The notes under the pieces are model-generated. The model did not search any database. It saw only the letters and a program-made list of their open reading frames with translations, and was not told the DNA's origin. 55,331 nt of DNA from an uncultured Eubacterium sp. (GTDB lineage: Bacteria; Bacillota; Clostridia; Lachnospirales; Lachnospiraceae), in contig CAMUML010000026.1 of assembly GCA_947089855.1 (NCBI GenBank), forward strand, positions 1 through 55,331, given 5' to 3'. A program made the translations under genes and the position numbers. Below are positions 15,278 through 25,306 of the stretch, in pieces (position 1 is the stretch's first letter; each line of letters begins with the position of its first letter).

Positions 15278-18200
15278 ATGTCAAAAAAAATATTATGCAG
15301 ACTTGGGATCGACATCGGTTCCACAACCGTAAAAATTGCAGTCTTAAACGAATCCGGCAGCCTGCTTTTCGCAGATTACGAGAGGCACTATGCGAATATC
15401 CGCGAAACGTTAAGCAGCCTGCTTGCGAAAGCACACGACAAGCTCGGAGAAATTTCTGTTTCCCCGATGATCACCGGTTCCGGCGGCTTGACGCTGGCAA
15501 AACATCTGGAAATACCGTTCGTACAAGAGGTCATCTCTGTAGCGTCAGCCCTGGAGCGTTATGCGCCGCAAACTGACGCAGCCATTGAATTAGGTGGCGA
15601 GGACGCGAAGATTATATATTTTGAAAAAGGTAATGTAGAACAGCGTATGAATGGGATCTGCGCCGGAGGTACCGGTTCTTTTATCGACCAGATGGCTTCG
15701 CTGGTTCAGACGGATGCATCTGGCCTCAATGAATATGCGAAAAATTACCAGGAAATTTATCCGATTGCGGCCCGCTGCGGTGTCTTTGCAAAGACAGACA
15801 TCCAGCCTTTGATCAATGAAGGGGCAACCAAAGAAGACCTGGCTGCTTCCATCTTTCAGGCTGTCGTCAACCAGACGATCAGCGGGCTTGCCTGCGGGAA
15901 GCCTATCCGCGGCCATGTAGCGTTTTTGGGCGGCCCGCTGCACTTTTTATCCGAACTGCGCGCGGCCTTTGTCCGTACGCTGGGATTAGATGCAAAGCAT
16001 ACGGTCATACCGCAGAATTCCCATTTGTTTGCGGCAATCGGATCTGCATTAAATAGCAAAGAAGAAATACAGCTGCCGCTTGCTGGTGTATTGGAAAAGC
16101 TTTCATCCGACATTCATATGGAATTTGAAGTAGAACGGATGGAGCCGCTGTTTGCATCTCAAAAAGAATATGATACATTTTTGGAAAACCATAACAATAA
16201 CAAGGTAGCGTCCAAAAACCTTGCAGATTATGAAGGGGACTGCTACCTGGGCATTGACGCCGGCTCCACGACGACAAAGACGGCGCTTGTCGCGCAGGAT
16301 GGGTCCTTGCTGTATTCCTTTTATGAAAATAACAACGGAAGCCCGCTTGCTGCCTGTGTCCGTTCGTTACAGGAAATTTATACACACATGCCAAAAAATG
16401 CACAGATTGTCCGGGCCTGCGCTACCGGTTATGGGGAAGCTTTGATCAAGGCGGCATTGATGTTGGACGACGGTGAGGTGGAAACGGTATCCCATTATTA
16501 TGCAGCTGCATTTTTTGAACCGGATGTAGACTGTATCCTGGATATTGGCGGGCAGGATATGAAATGCATAAAAATAAAAGACAAAACGGTAGACAGCGTG
16601 CAGCTAAACGAAGCCTGCTCTTCCGGCTGCGGTTCTTTTATTGAGACGTTTGCAAAATCCTTAAATTTTTCGGTACAGGATTTTGCAAAGGAGGCATTGT
16701 TTGCAAAACATCCGATTGACCTTGGAACCCGCTGTACCGTATTTATGAATTCCAAAGTAAAGCAGGCACAGAAGGAGGGGGCATCGGTTGCTGATATTTC
16801 TGCGGGCCTTGCCTATTCTGTTATTAAAAATGCGTTGTTCAAAGTGATCAAGCTTACCGATGCGGCGCAGCTGGGCAGTAAAATTGTCGTACAGGGCGGT
16901 ACTTTTTATAATGACGCTGTACTGCGCAGTTTTGAAAAAATTTCTGGTGTCCAGGCAGTCAGGCCGGATATAGCGGGGATCATGGGGGCGTTTGGGGCGG
17001 CATTGATCGCAAGGGAGCGCCACGAAAAAGGGGCTGTTTCCTCTATGCTTTCCATTGAAGAAATCAATGCATTGTCTTATGATACCAAACTGGCCCGCTG
17101 CCAGAACTGTACGAACCACTGCCTGCTTACGATTAACCAGTTTTCCGGCAACCGGCGCTATATTACCGGCAACCGCTGTGAACGGGGGCTGGGAGGCAAA
17201 AAGCAAAGGTCAAATGTACCAAACTTGTATGCATTTAAAAATAAAAGGATCTTTGATTATGAGCCGAATACCGAGGATTATGCAGTACGCGGGAGCGTCG
17301 GCATTCCAAGGGTGTTGAATATGTATGAAAACTTCCCGTTTTGGGCTGTTTTTTTCAAAAAATTGAGTTTTCGTATTATATTATCGCCACAGTCGTCCAG
17401 AGAGCTCTATGAGATGGGGATAGAAAGCATTCCGAGTGAATCCGAATGTTATCCTGCCAAACTGGTGCATGGCCATATTGCATGGCTTATAAAGCAAAAT
17501 CCAGATTTTATATTCTACCCATGCATCCCTTATGAGCGGAACGAATTTCCGGACGCGAACAACCATTACAACTGCCCGATCGTTACGTCCTATGCAGAAA
17601 ACATTAAAAATAACGTAGACGAAATTTCCAGCGGCGCAGTGAAATTTTTAAATCCATTTTTGTCTTTTAAGGATAAAGAAACGTTGTGCCGCGGGCTGCG
17701 GCAGGTTTTTGGCCCACAGTTCCATATTATGGACTGCGAAATAAACGACGCGGTCGACGAAGCATGGGAAGAACTGCAAAATGCGCGCCACGATATGCAA
17801 AAACAGGGGGAGGAAGTCCTTGCCTACCTAAAAGCAACCGGAAAACGCGGCATTGTACTGGCTGGCCGCCCGTACCATGTCGACCCGGAGATCAACCACG
17901 GCATCCCAGAGCTGATTACATCTTATGGCATTGCCGTATTGACCGAGGATTCCATTTCGCATTTAGAACCGGTGGAACGCCCGCTGATCGTAATGGATCA
18001 ATGGATGTACCATTCCCGCCTTTATGCAGCCGCAAATTATGTCAAATATTCGGATAACCTGGACCTTATCCAGTTAAATTCATTTGGCTGCGGGCTGGAT
18101 GCAGTCACGACGGATTGCGTTAGCGATATTTTAACCAATTCCGGCAAAATATATACCTGTTTAAAAATTGATGAAGTAAATAATTTGGGCGCGGCCAGAA

Positions 18201-19615
18201 TCCGTATCCGTTCCCTGCTTGCCGCTATCCGTGTACGTGAAAAACGGAACGGGCCGCGTGAGATTGCACCATCCAATTTTACGCGCACAGTATTTACAAA
18301 AGAAATGAAAGAGACGTATACGATACTGTGCCCGCAGATGTCGCCGATCCATTTTGACCTGCTCCAGCCGGCATTCCAGGCGGCAGGGTACCATATAGAA
18401 GTATTAGGCAATGATAGCCGTACAGCAATCAACGCCGGCCTAAAATATGTAAACAACGATGCCTGCTACCCATCGCTGATCGTAGTTGGACAGATTATGG
18501 ATGCCGTTACTTCTGGCAAATATGATATGAAAAAAACGGCGGTCTTAATCTCGCAGACGGGGGGCGGGTGCCGGGCGTCCAACTATATTGGGTTTATCCG
18601 GCGTGCACTGCAAAAAGCAGGCTATGCGGATGTACCGGTAATTTCCATTAACTTAAGCGGGCTAGAGAAAAATCCAGGCTTTTCCCTTTCGCCTGCAGTC
18701 CTTCAGCATGGGCTGTATGCATTGGAATTTGGCGATATTTTTATGCGCTGCCTATATGCAACCCGGCCCTACGAAGCAGTCCCTGGCTCCGCCAACGCGC
18801 TGCACCTAAAATGGAAACATCAGGTAATTGCGTTTGTTTCGCAGGATAAAATACTTTCCCACCGCAAGTTTAAACAGCTTTGCAGGGAAATTATCCGGGA
18901 ATTTGACGCATTGCCAAGGCTGGATATAAAAAAGCCGCGGGTTGGTATTGTAGGGGAAATACTGGTAAAATTCCATCCGGCAGCAAACAACCACCTGGTA
19001 GACCTGTTGGAAGCAGAAGGGGCAGAAGCGGTTGTGCCAGATTTGACCGACTTTTTGCTTTACACCTTTTATAACCAGAACTTTAAACATGAGGTACTGG
19101 GCAGCCCCAAAAAATCAGCCCGTATCGCAAACATGGGCATCCGGTTTTTTGAATGGCTGCGCGGTGCAGCCCGTGATGAATTTGCCAAAAGCAAGCATTT
19201 TACCCCGCCTGCGCGGATTGAGGAGCTTGCGCAATATGCGCAACCAATCGTATCGCAGGGCAACCAGACCGGGGAAGGATGGTTTTTAACCGGTGAAATG
19301 TTGGAGCTTATCCATAACGGAATCAACAACATTGTATGCACGCAGCCATTTGCCTGCCTGCCGAACCATATTGTAGGCAAGGGCGTGATCAAAGAACTGC
19401 GGCACCGCTACCCGCTTTCCAATATCGTAGCCATTGACTACGACCCAGGTGCAAGCGAGGTAAACCAATTAAACAGGATTAAACTGATGCTGTCTACCGC
19501 GCAGAAAAATTTGGCAAGGGAGACCGCTGCGGATGCCGTCTGGGCGGAAGAAAAGACGGTTGAGAAACAAGAGTGCGTTGCACGGGCAGATGTGTGGCGC
19601 AATGCCGGGGTGTAA
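15278..19615 (+). CDS. Giant double-ATPase 2-hydroxyacyl-CoA dehydratase activator / dehydratase-like fusion protein
   Basis: 1445 residues. Two BcrA/BadF-type ATPase domains lie in tandem: [10 protein letters not shown] near residue 8 with CAGGTGSF and [12 protein letters not shown], and [10 protein letters not shown] near 325 with CSSGCGSF and [12 protein letters not shown]. The Cys in CxxGTGxF and RCxVF bind the bridging [4Fe-4S] cluster in known activators; both domains keep them. A Cys-rich stretch ([10 protein letters not shown] near 610) and a DUF2229 region follow, and the C-terminal half resembles HgdB-type dehydratase subunits. Known activators transfer an ATP-driven electron to the dehydratase; the reaction of this large form is not established. 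Met 15278 is preferred to 15266 because GGTGAG precedes it, though the spacing is short. No CoA-transferase or dehydrogenase is adjacent. Confidence 0.85.
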   Translation: MSKKILCRLGIDIGSTTVKIAVLNESGSLLFADYERHYANIRETLSSLLAKAHDKLGEISVSPMITGSGGLTLAKHLEIPFVQEVISVASALERYAPQTDAAIELGGEDAKIIYFEKGNVEQRMNGICAGGTGSFIDQMASLVQTDASGLNEYAKNYQEIYPIAARCGVFAKTDIQPLINEGATKEDLAASIFQAVVNQTISGLACGKPIRGHVAFLGGPLHFLSELRAAFVRTLGLDAKHTVIPQNSHLFAAIGSALNSKEEIQLPLAGVLEKLSSDIHMEFEVERMEPLFASQKEYDTFLENHNNNKVASKNLADYEGDCYLGIDAGSTTTKTALVAQDGSLLYSFYENNNGSPLAACVRSLQEIYTHMPKNAQIVRACATGYGEALIKAALMLDDGEVETVSHYYAAAFFEPDVDCILDIGGQDMKCIKIKDKTVDSVQLNEACSSGCGSFIETFAKSLNFSVQDFAKEALFAKHPIDLGTRCTVFMNSKVKQAQKEGASVADISAGLAYSVIKNALFKVIKLTDAAQLGSKIVVQGGTFYNDAVLRSFEKISGVQAVRPDIAGIMGAFGAALIARERHEKGAVSSMLSIEEINALSYDTKLARCQNCTNHCLLTINQFSGNRRYITGNRCERGLGGKKQRSNVPNLYAFKNKRIFDYEPNTEDYAVRGSVGIPRVLNMYENFPFWAVFFKKLSFRIILSPQSSRELYEMGIESIPSESECYPAKLVHGHIAWLIKQNPDFIFYPCIPYERNEFPDANNHYNCPIVTSYAENIKNNVDEISSGAVKFLNPFLSFKDKETLCRGLRQVFGPQFHIMDCEINDAVDEAWEELQNARHDMQKQGEEVLAYLKATGKRGIVLAGRPYHVDPEINHGIPELITSYGIAVLTEDSISHLEPVERPLIVMDQWMYHSRLYAAANYVKYSDNLDLIQLNSFGCGLDAVTTDCVSDILTNSGKIYTCLKIDEVNNLGAARIRIRSLLAAIRVREKRNGPREIAPSNFTRTVFTKEMKETYTILCPQMSPIHFDLLQPAFQAAGYHIEVLGNDSRTAINAGLKYVNNDACYPSLIVVGQIMDAVTSGKYDMKKTAVLISQTGGGCRASNYIGFIRRALQKAGYADVPVISINLSGLEKNPGFSLSPAVLQHGLYALEFGDIFMRCLYATRPYEAVPGSANALHLKWKHQVIAFVSQDKILSHRKFKQLCREIIREFDALPRLDIKKPRVGIVGEILVKFHPAANNHLVDLLEAEGAEAVVPDLTDFLLYTFYNQNFKHEVLGSPKKSARIANMGIRFFEWLRGAARDEFAKSKHFTPPARIEELAQYAQPIVSQGNQTGEGWFLTGEMLELIHNGINNIVCTQPFACLPNHIVGKGVIKELRHRYPLSNIVAIDYDPGASEVNQLNRIKLMLSTAQKNLARETAADAVWAEEKTVEKQECVARADVWRNAGV

Positions 19616-19679
19616 GGCTGGCTAGCAGGCCGGATGATGCCATCGCCCTTTAACCAACAACGGAAGAACCAAATAAATC

Positions 19680-19706
19680 AACCAGGGTGTAAAGTACACC
19701 CTGGTT
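19680..19706. terminator. Bidirectional terminator between the activator gene and vanT
   Basis: AACCAGGGTGT, loop AAAGT, ACACCCTGGTT: a perfect 11-bp stem. T-rich sequence follows on each strand. It separates two convergent genes. Confidence 0.8.
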
Positions 19707-19728
19707 ATCATTTGTTGCTGCTTCTTTT

Positions 19729-21978
19729 CTAGACCAATATACGTTCCAGCCGTGCGCCCAAGCGGCTTAATATTTCGTTTGAAATAGTTCCGGCCTGCTG
19801 TGCCAGGTCGCAGGCTGAGATTTCCAGCGTACCGCTGCGTCCGATAATGACGGCTGTATCGCCTGCCTGTACGCCTTCGATCCCGCTTATGTCCACAATA
19901 GCCTGGTCCATACAGATGCGTCCGATGATTGGCGCACGGTGCCCTTTTATAAGGACGCTCCCTGCCCCACAGGACAATGCACGTGGCAGGCCGTCTGCAT
20001 AGCCAATGGCAATCGTTGCAATCTGCATGTCGCTGCCAGCAGTAAATTGGATGCCATAACCGGCAGACTCCCCTGCATACAAGGTTTTTACGGTTGCAAT
20101 CCGCGCTTTTAGCGACAGCACCGGCTGCAGTTTCCCCTGCCATTGGCGGGTGTCTGCCGCCGTACTTAGTACGCCGTACAAGGCAATTCCGACGCGTGCA
20201 TAGTCTCCAGCCAGTTGTGGGTAGTTAAAAATGCCATAGCTGGCCAGCATATGGATTTTCGGGCATGTGATGCCACGTTTTTTTAAGTCAGATAAAAGCT
20301 GGAAGAATGCGTTAACCTGTGCATCCGTATAAGCCTGGCCGCGCGGGGACTGTGTATCGGAAGTACATAAGTGCGTAAACATCCCGTCTACCATCAGGTG
20401 TTCCATTGCAAAAATAGCGGCAATCTGTCCGGCATTTTCACTGCGTTCCCCAATCCGGTGCATCCCGGTGTCTACGCCAATGTGTACATGGATGCTGGCT
20501 CCGTAATTGTTTAACTGTTTGGCATATGAGTAGTCAATAACGGTCTGCGCCAGCTGGTACTGGCATAACAGCGGGAATTCCTGCGGATGTGTATAGCCCA
20601 GGATTAAAATTTCGCCGTCGATCCCATGCCTGCGCAGCGTGGCGCCTTCCTGTACACTGGCTACGCAAAATGCGCTGACGCCCATTTTTTGGAGTTCATC
20701 TGACAATAGCAGTGCCCCATGCCCATAAGCGTCGGCTTTGACGGCAGGCATGAGTTTGCAGGAGGGCGGCAGCATGGAACGCAGCATGCTTACATTGTGC
20801 TGCAGTGCTTTATGGTCAATTTCAATCCATGCACGCCCACATTGGAATGGCGGGGCAGATTTACGCGGTTTTGCACTGGCCTTTACGCGCTGGGATGGAG
20901 GGGCGGCACTGGCAGGATGCGGGGCAGATTTGCGCGGTTTTGTACCGGCCTTTGGGGCAGCTGCCAGCAGTTGGCCGGCAGCTGCTAGTACCGTTGCCGC
21001 GATGGCGGAGCCAATCAGTACTGCTAAGTAGTGTATCAGGCTATTTTCTGCCAGTACCGGCAGGTGTACCGCTTTTGCCGCTCCACGCACTACGACGATC
21101 ATTGCTGGGTGCAGGATATAAATCCAGGTGGAAATTGTGCCTAAATGCCGCAACCGCCGTTTGTTTTTCGTACGGGCACCGGTTGCCAATAAAAGCTGGT
21201 AAAGGAAAAACATGACAGGGATCAGGAAAATATACATGCTGTCGTGCCTTTGCAGTTCAAAATGGCGCAGCAGGAATGCTTCTTCCGTCATAGCCAGGAA
21301 AGAGATCAACAAGCCTGCCCATAAAATACGGATGCCTATTTCACGCTTTTTGCTGGCAACCACGCCCAGCAGCAGGAAGATGGGCGCCATAAAAATTCCG
21401 TTTCTGGTATAGGAAAATACTGTGAAAAATGCTTCATATATTACCCGCAGGACAGGTACCTGCGCTGCCAGCCCATAGTAGCTGTCGCCCAAAAGCCCAA
21501 AGGCATAGAGCAGGCCCGCGGCCGCAATGATAGGGCGGATGTCCTGGTTTTTATACAGCAAAAGGCCCATTGCGTAGACAAGCAGCACCCCAAGGATACA
21601 GGCTGGAAAATACCACAAATGGTAAAACGTGCCGTCAAAAATCAGCAGTTTCAGCCCATCGGCAATTCCCAGCCCTTTGTAATGGCCGGCATAGATCCCG
21701 ACCGGCAGGTAGAGCAGGATGGCGGCGCCATAAAGCAGTGCGATTTTTTTCACGTACCGCAATGCTATTGCAAACCCTCCGCCTAAAAACTTTGATACGA
21801 CAAACTGCCCGGTAACCATAAAAAAGAACGGAACCGCAATCCGCCCCAGTACCCTTGTCAGGAAAAAGTCGGCATCTGCGCTATAAGAGGTAAACGGCGA
21901 TGTGTGGATTGCCACAACGAGGGCTGCTGCCAGTATACGGAACCGGTCCAGGCTGTCATAACGCTGTTTCTCACGCAT
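19729..21978 (-). CDS. vanT: VanT-type membrane serine/alanine racemase
   Basis: 749 residues, two domains. Residues 1 to about 345 form an acyltransferase-3-type membrane domain of about 10 helices, opening SLDRFRILAAALVVAIHTSP as in VanT; in VanT it is thought to take up L-Ser. A basic Ala/Pro/Lys linker (345-390, with a duplicated AKPRKSAP motif) leads to an alanine-racemase-fold PLP domain from about 393: AWIEIDHKAL, the PLP-lysine motif AVKADAYGHG and the second catalytic Tyr in ESAGYGIQF. The cytosolic domain would make D-Ser for the ligase. GGAGG upstream of ATG 21978 favours this start over 22011; it overlaps the vanXY stop by eight bases. Last gene of the van operon. Confidence 0.9.
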   Translation of the reverse strand: MREKQRYDSLDRFRILAAALVVAIHTSPFTSYSADADFFLTRVLGRIAVPFFFMVTGQFVVSKFLGGGFAIALRYVKKIALLYGAAILLYLPVGIYAGHYKGLGIADGLKLLIFDGTFYHLWYFPACILGVLLVYAMGLLLYKNQDIRPIIAAAGLLYAFGLLGDSYYGLAAQVPVLRVIYEAFFTVFSYTRNGIFMAPIFLLLGVVASKKREIGIRILWAGLLISFLAMTEEAFLLRHFELQRHDSMYIFLIPVMFFLYQLLLATGARTKNKRRLRHLGTISTWIYILHPAMIVVVRGAAKAVHLPVLAENSLIHYLAVLIGSAIAATVLAAAGQLLAAAPKAGTKPRKSAPHPASAAPPSQRVKASAKPRKSAPPFQCGRAWIEIDHKALQHNVSMLRSMLPPSCKLMPAVKADAYGHGALLLSDELQKMGVSAFCVASVQEGATLRRHGIDGEILILGYTHPQEFPLLCQYQLAQTVIDYSYAKQLNNYGASIHVHIGVDTGMHRIGERSENAGQIAAIFAMEHLMVDGMFTHLCTSDTQSPRGQAYTDAQVNAFFQLLSDLKKRGITCPKIHMLASYGIFNYPQLAGDYARVGIALYGVLSTAADTRQWQGKLQPVLSLKARIATVKTLYAGESAGYGIQFTAGSDMQIATIAIGYADGLPRALSCGAGSVLIKGHRAPIIGRICMDQAIVDISGIEGVQAGDTAVIIGRSGTLEISACDLAQQAGTISNEILSRLGARLERILV

Positions 21979-22747
21979 TTGTGTGCCTCCATTCCGTAAT
22001 GATAAATCCATCCACGTTGTTGCCGGAAACGCTTCCCGCCTGCTGGTGGGGCAAGTTTTGCCATATCGTGCCAGCAGCTGCCTGTTTCTCTAAAAACGAA
22101 ATAGCAGCTTCCCGCGGCCCATTGCGGAAACAATATGGTTTTTGCCCATATGGGAACTGGCGCAGGAAGGCGATATATTCTTCCAAGACCAGCCCATGCT
22201 GCTTCATAATTTGGGCATGCGGTACGCCGACAAAGCGGAAATGCCACGGTTCATGCCCAATTCCAGTAACCGTTCCACGGCCTTTTGGATACCGTTCTAC
22301 AAACCCGTATGCAGCCGCCTGTTCACGGAATGTCTGGCAAATACCGTTATAAGGGAAATCCGGGCGGATAAAATCAATGGGTTCCTGATTTTTGCCGAGG
22401 TCGACCGCCAGCCCTGTCTGGTGTTCGCTGCAGCCAGGCTTTGCAACATAAGTTTCGGTAAATGCCTGTCCATTTTCTAATTGGGACTGGTTCCAGATGT
22501 GCTGCTGGTCCTGCAAAGACCGCCAGCCGCTGACAGGCACGATTTCCTGTTGGGCATGGATCCTGTGCAGTAGGCAGAGCAATTGGGAAGCCGCGCCTTT
22601 TTGCAGCCGTATGGGCGGCTTGGTACCAGGCAAAGGGACAAGCGGCCCGTTTGGAACCCCTTCCGGATATGGGCAGTCTGCATTTACCAATATCAAAGCC
22701 CCCATATGGACTGCTTTTTCCATTTTCCACGGGATCAGGCTTGTCAT
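21971..22747 (-). CDS. vanXY: VanXY/VanY-type D,D-peptidase
   Basis: 258 residues. It carries the zinc-peptidase motifs of the VanY/VanXY family: VSGWRSLQDQ near 97, SEHQTGLAVD (zinc His and Asp) near 131-140, and GIGHEPWHFRFVG (catalytic Glu, zinc His) near 186-198. The family cleaves D-Ala-D-Ala dipeptide and/or the terminal D-Ala of pentapeptide precursors, clearing vancomycin-sensitive ends. No signal peptide is visible, consistent with a cytosolic VanXY rather than a membrane VanY. It overlaps the vanG stop by four bases (ATGA) and vanT by eight, so the three genes are translationally coupled. Confidence 0.88.
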   Translation of the reverse strand: MTSLIPWKMEKAVHMGALILVNADCPYPEGVPNGPLVPLPGTKPPIRLQKGAASQLLCLLHRIHAQQEIVPVSGWRSLQDQQHIWNQSQLENGQAFTETYVAKPGCSEHQTGLAVDLGKNQEPIDFIRPDFPYNGICQTFREQAAAYGFVERYPKGRGTVTGIGHEPWHFRFVGVPHAQIMKQHGLVLEEYIAFLRQFPYGQKPYCFRNGPREAAISFLEKQAAAGTIWQNLPHQQAGSVSGNNVDGFIITEWRHTNA

Positions 22748-23811
22748 GCTTCCACCGCCAAAGCAATGATGTGGTCTAAAATTTCCCCAAAAGGATGCCC
22801 AGCCGCCTTCATCATGCCAGGGTAACGGCTGTGTTCGGTAAAACCTGGGATCGTATTGACTTCGTTAAATACAATGTCCCCGTCAGGCGTTAAAAACATG
22901 TCCACACGCGCAAAGCCGCTGCATCCAAGGGTGCGGTAGATGAGTTTTGCAGCCTGCTTGCACGCTTGCGCTTTTTCAGCGGAGATTCGGGCCGGTACAT
23001 GGATCGCAGATGTTTTTAAAGTATATTTTTCTGTAAAGTCAAAAAATCCACCGGAAAGCTCAATTTCATCGATTTCGCCGACAGCCAGTTCAGCATTTCC
23101 CAACACCGCACAGCCAACTTCAAAGCCGTCGATCATTTCTTCCAAAATTACCTGGTCGTCGTACTGGAACGCAAGCGTAATGGCATTTTGCAGGTTTTCC
23201 TGGCTGGATACTTTTGTTATGCCATAGGAAGATCCTGCTTTAACCGGTTTTACAAAAAGCGGGAACCCGGACTGGGCAGCGAAAACATCCGCTTTGTTGC
23301 GGCTGCTGTATTTCGATAAAACAACTGCACGCGGCACGCGTATCCCGGCGGCAGCCACAAGCTTATGCGCACGGTCTTTGTCCATGCACAGCGCAGAAGC
23401 TAATACGCCGCAGCCTGCAAGCGGGATACCGGCAAGTGCAACCGCACCCTGTATCGTACCGTCCTCCCCGTTCTTTCCATGAAGCACTGGAAAAGCAACG
23501 TCGATTGGCTGTTTTGCCGCAAGCCCTTTTGCCGCAGCCTCCTCAGGCGCAAGCAGCAGGCAATGTTCCTGGCGGCTTGGGGAAAGTGCAGCCGGGATAC
23601 AGTCCTTTTCATTCTGCCAGGTATTCTCCTGGATTTTTGCAGTATCCCCCATAAAATAAAACCAATCCCCTGTTTGGGTAATACCAACAGGAACCGGGTG
23701 GTATTTACTGGAATCCAGGTTGTTTATGACAGCACTGGCGGATTCTAATGATACACTGTATTCAGAGGAGCAGCCGCCAAAAAAAACGGCGATGTTTAAT
23801 TTTTTCATCAT
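22744..23811 (-). CDS. vanG: VanG-type D-alanine--D-serine ligase
   Basis: 355 residues, ATP-grasp fold of the D-Ala-D-X ligase family. Visible motifs: FGGCSSEYSVSLESA near the N-terminus, FPVLHGKNGEDGTIQG, ALCMDKDRAHKL, FVKPVKAGSSYGITKV, and the C-terminal metal-binding FNEVNTIPGFTEHSRYP. The omega-loop motif EKYTLK and the general wording match VanG, the D-Ala-D-Ser ligase of enterococcal and C. difficile vanG clusters, better than housekeeping Ddl. Gene order with vanXY and vanT agrees. The specificity is inferred from motif and context. Start ATG 23811 is preceded by AAAGGA. It is expressed from its own promoter in the 263-base gap after vanS. Confidence 0.9.
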   Translation of the reverse strand: MMKKLNIAVFFGGCSSEYSVSLESASAVINNLDSSKYHPVPVGITQTGDWFYFMGDTAKIQENTWQNEKDCIPAALSPSRQEHCLLLAPEEAAAKGLAAKQPIDVAFPVLHGKNGEDGTIQGAVALAGIPLAGCGVLASALCMDKDRAHKLVAAAGIRVPRAVVLSKYSSRNKADVFAAQSGFPLFVKPVKAGSSYGITKVSSQENLQNAITLAFQYDDQVILEEMIDGFEVGCAVLGNAELAVGEIDEIELSGGFFDFTEKYTLKTSAIHVPARISAEKAQACKQAAKLIYRTLGCSGFARVDMFLTPDGDIVFNEVNTIPGFTEHSRYPGMMKAAGHPFGEILDHIIALAVEA

Positions 23812-23953
23812 ACGGGATCCTTTCTATTCGCGCTTAAAATGTAATAAAATGTATGAAACTCTCATCTTATGTTTTGCCGCTCTGTTAAATTTATGCAAAG
23901 GCAGGCATAGGTTTGCCGCCTTTGCGTATTGCGCGTATTATTTGTACTAGTAC

Positions 23954-24014
23954 ACTATAGTACGTAACCGGCTATTTGTCAATAAGGAACTTCTTATGAT
24001 TTTCTTATGATTTT
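23954..24014 (-). promoter_or_regulatory. vanG promoter with 11-bp direct repeats (probable VanR boxes)
   Basis: Minus strand: TTGACA (23982-23977), exactly 17 bases, TATAGT (23959-23954). Just upstream are two identical direct repeats, on the plus strand CTTATGATTTT at 23993-24003 and 24004-24014. Direct repeats with an 11-bp period next to the -35 are the usual binding pattern of OmpR/PhoB-family regulators, to which VanR belongs. Confidence 0.75.
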
Positions 24015-24074
24015 TTAACTATTTTATGAAATTTTTCTGACAGGTTTAGAAGCAAGTTATTTCACGACAGTTCC

Positions 24075-25253
24075 TTAGGCAATATCTTGCACCGGCAGCT
24101 CTACCGTAAATACAATATGCTCATCCGCACTTTCCGCCCGGATTACCCCATGATGCAGCTCCACAATCTCTTTTGCGATCGCAAGCCCCAGCCCCGCCCC
24201 GCCGGTGGACGAAGCACGTGAAGAGTCTATACGGAAAAATTGCTCAAATACATGCGAAAGCTTTTCCGGTGGGATGGTCCTGCCATGATTACGGACATAA
24301 ATGATCACCTTATGGCCTGCCGCCGTTTTGCCTTGTGCTTCCCCCTCAGGCCCGCCAGTACCGGATGTGTGCATACTCAGTGAAATTTCGGTTCCGGCAT
24401 AGCTGTAATTGACCGCGTTGCGGATTAAATTGTCAAATACCCGCTGTAATTTGTCTGCGTCGCAATAAAGCTCAATATCTGGCTCAATATCCATATGCCA
24501 TTGGAGCTTTTTTTCTGCAAGCACGGGCAGGAATTCATTTGCGAGCTGTTCCAGCATCCGGCTTAAATTAATGAGTTCCGGCTCTAATACCAGCGTTGTT
24601 AAATTAAACCGTGTAATGTCAAAAAATTCGTTGATCAAATCTTCCAGGCGCTGCGCTTTATCCAAGGCAATCCCCGTATACCGTTCCCGCATCAGGGGCG
24701 AAATCTGCGGTTCATCCTGCAGCAGCGTCAGATACCCAATAATGCTGGTAAGCGGCGTTTTTAAGTCATGCGCAAGGTATACGATCAGGTCATTTTTACG
24801 CTGTTCCGCTTCTTTTGCGATCAATGCGTTGCGCAGGGCCTGTTCACGGACGAGGTTTAATTCATCTTCTACGCTGCGGACTGCAAGCGGGAGCTCAATC
24901 GGTTCTTCGGTTGGGTGCGCAAGCTGTTCCGCTGCAAGGATAATGGCATCCAGGTGGTGGAACGACCGTGACAGGTAGTAGCAGGCAAACGCAATACTGG
25001 CGACCAGGCAGGCTGCGGTAAATGTAAACGACGAATGCTTTTTGATCCAGGTTAAAACCGGATACAAAGTTTCCGTACCATACCATATCTGGCTGGTGCA
25101 GACCGTCCATGCCAGCACGGCAACGATGCACAGCAGGGCCGCAAACCCCAGGCAGGACATAATATACTGGAACATCAGCTGTACCGCCATAGAATTTTTG
25201 CGTTTCCGTTTGCATTCTTGCTTATTTAGCCATTTTTGTATGTTCTTATCCAA
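24075..25253 (-). CDS. vanS: VanS-type sensor histidine kinase
   Basis: 392 residues. Two membrane helices (about 32-52 and 77-97) flank a short extracellular loop of about 25 residues, as in VanS-type kinases. The dimerisation/phosphotransfer domain has the H box LAHDLKTPLTSIIGYL near 165, the N box VFDNLIRNAVNYS near 280, an FRIDSSRASSTGG linker and the G box GLGLAIAKEIVE. It phosphorylates the adjacent VanR in response to glycopeptide or cell-wall disturbance in characterised systems; the signal here is inferred. It starts 53 bases after the vanR stop. Confidence 0.88.
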   Translation of the reverse strand: MDKNIQKWLNKQECKRKRKNSMAVQLMFQYIMSCLGFAALLCIVAVLAWTVCTSQIWYGTETLYPVLTWIKKHSSFTFTAACLVASIAFACYYLSRSFHHLDAIILAAEQLAHPTEEPIELPLAVRSVEDELNLVREQALRNALIAKEAEQRKNDLIVYLAHDLKTPLTSIIGYLTLLQDEPQISPLMRERYTGIALDKAQRLEDLINEFFDITRFNLTTLVLEPELINLSRMLEQLANEFLPVLAEKKLQWHMDIEPDIELYCDADKLQRVFDNLIRNAVNYSYAGTEISLSMHTSGTGGPEGEAQGKTAAGHKVIIYVRNHGRTIPPEKLSHVFEQFFRIDSSRASSTGGAGLGLAIAKEIVELHHGVIRAESADEHIVFTVELPVQDIA

Positions 25254-25306
25254 TGCTTACCTCGCTTCTATTATCTAAGGAATGTTGCCCTGCTTTTGCG
25301 GCTTTC

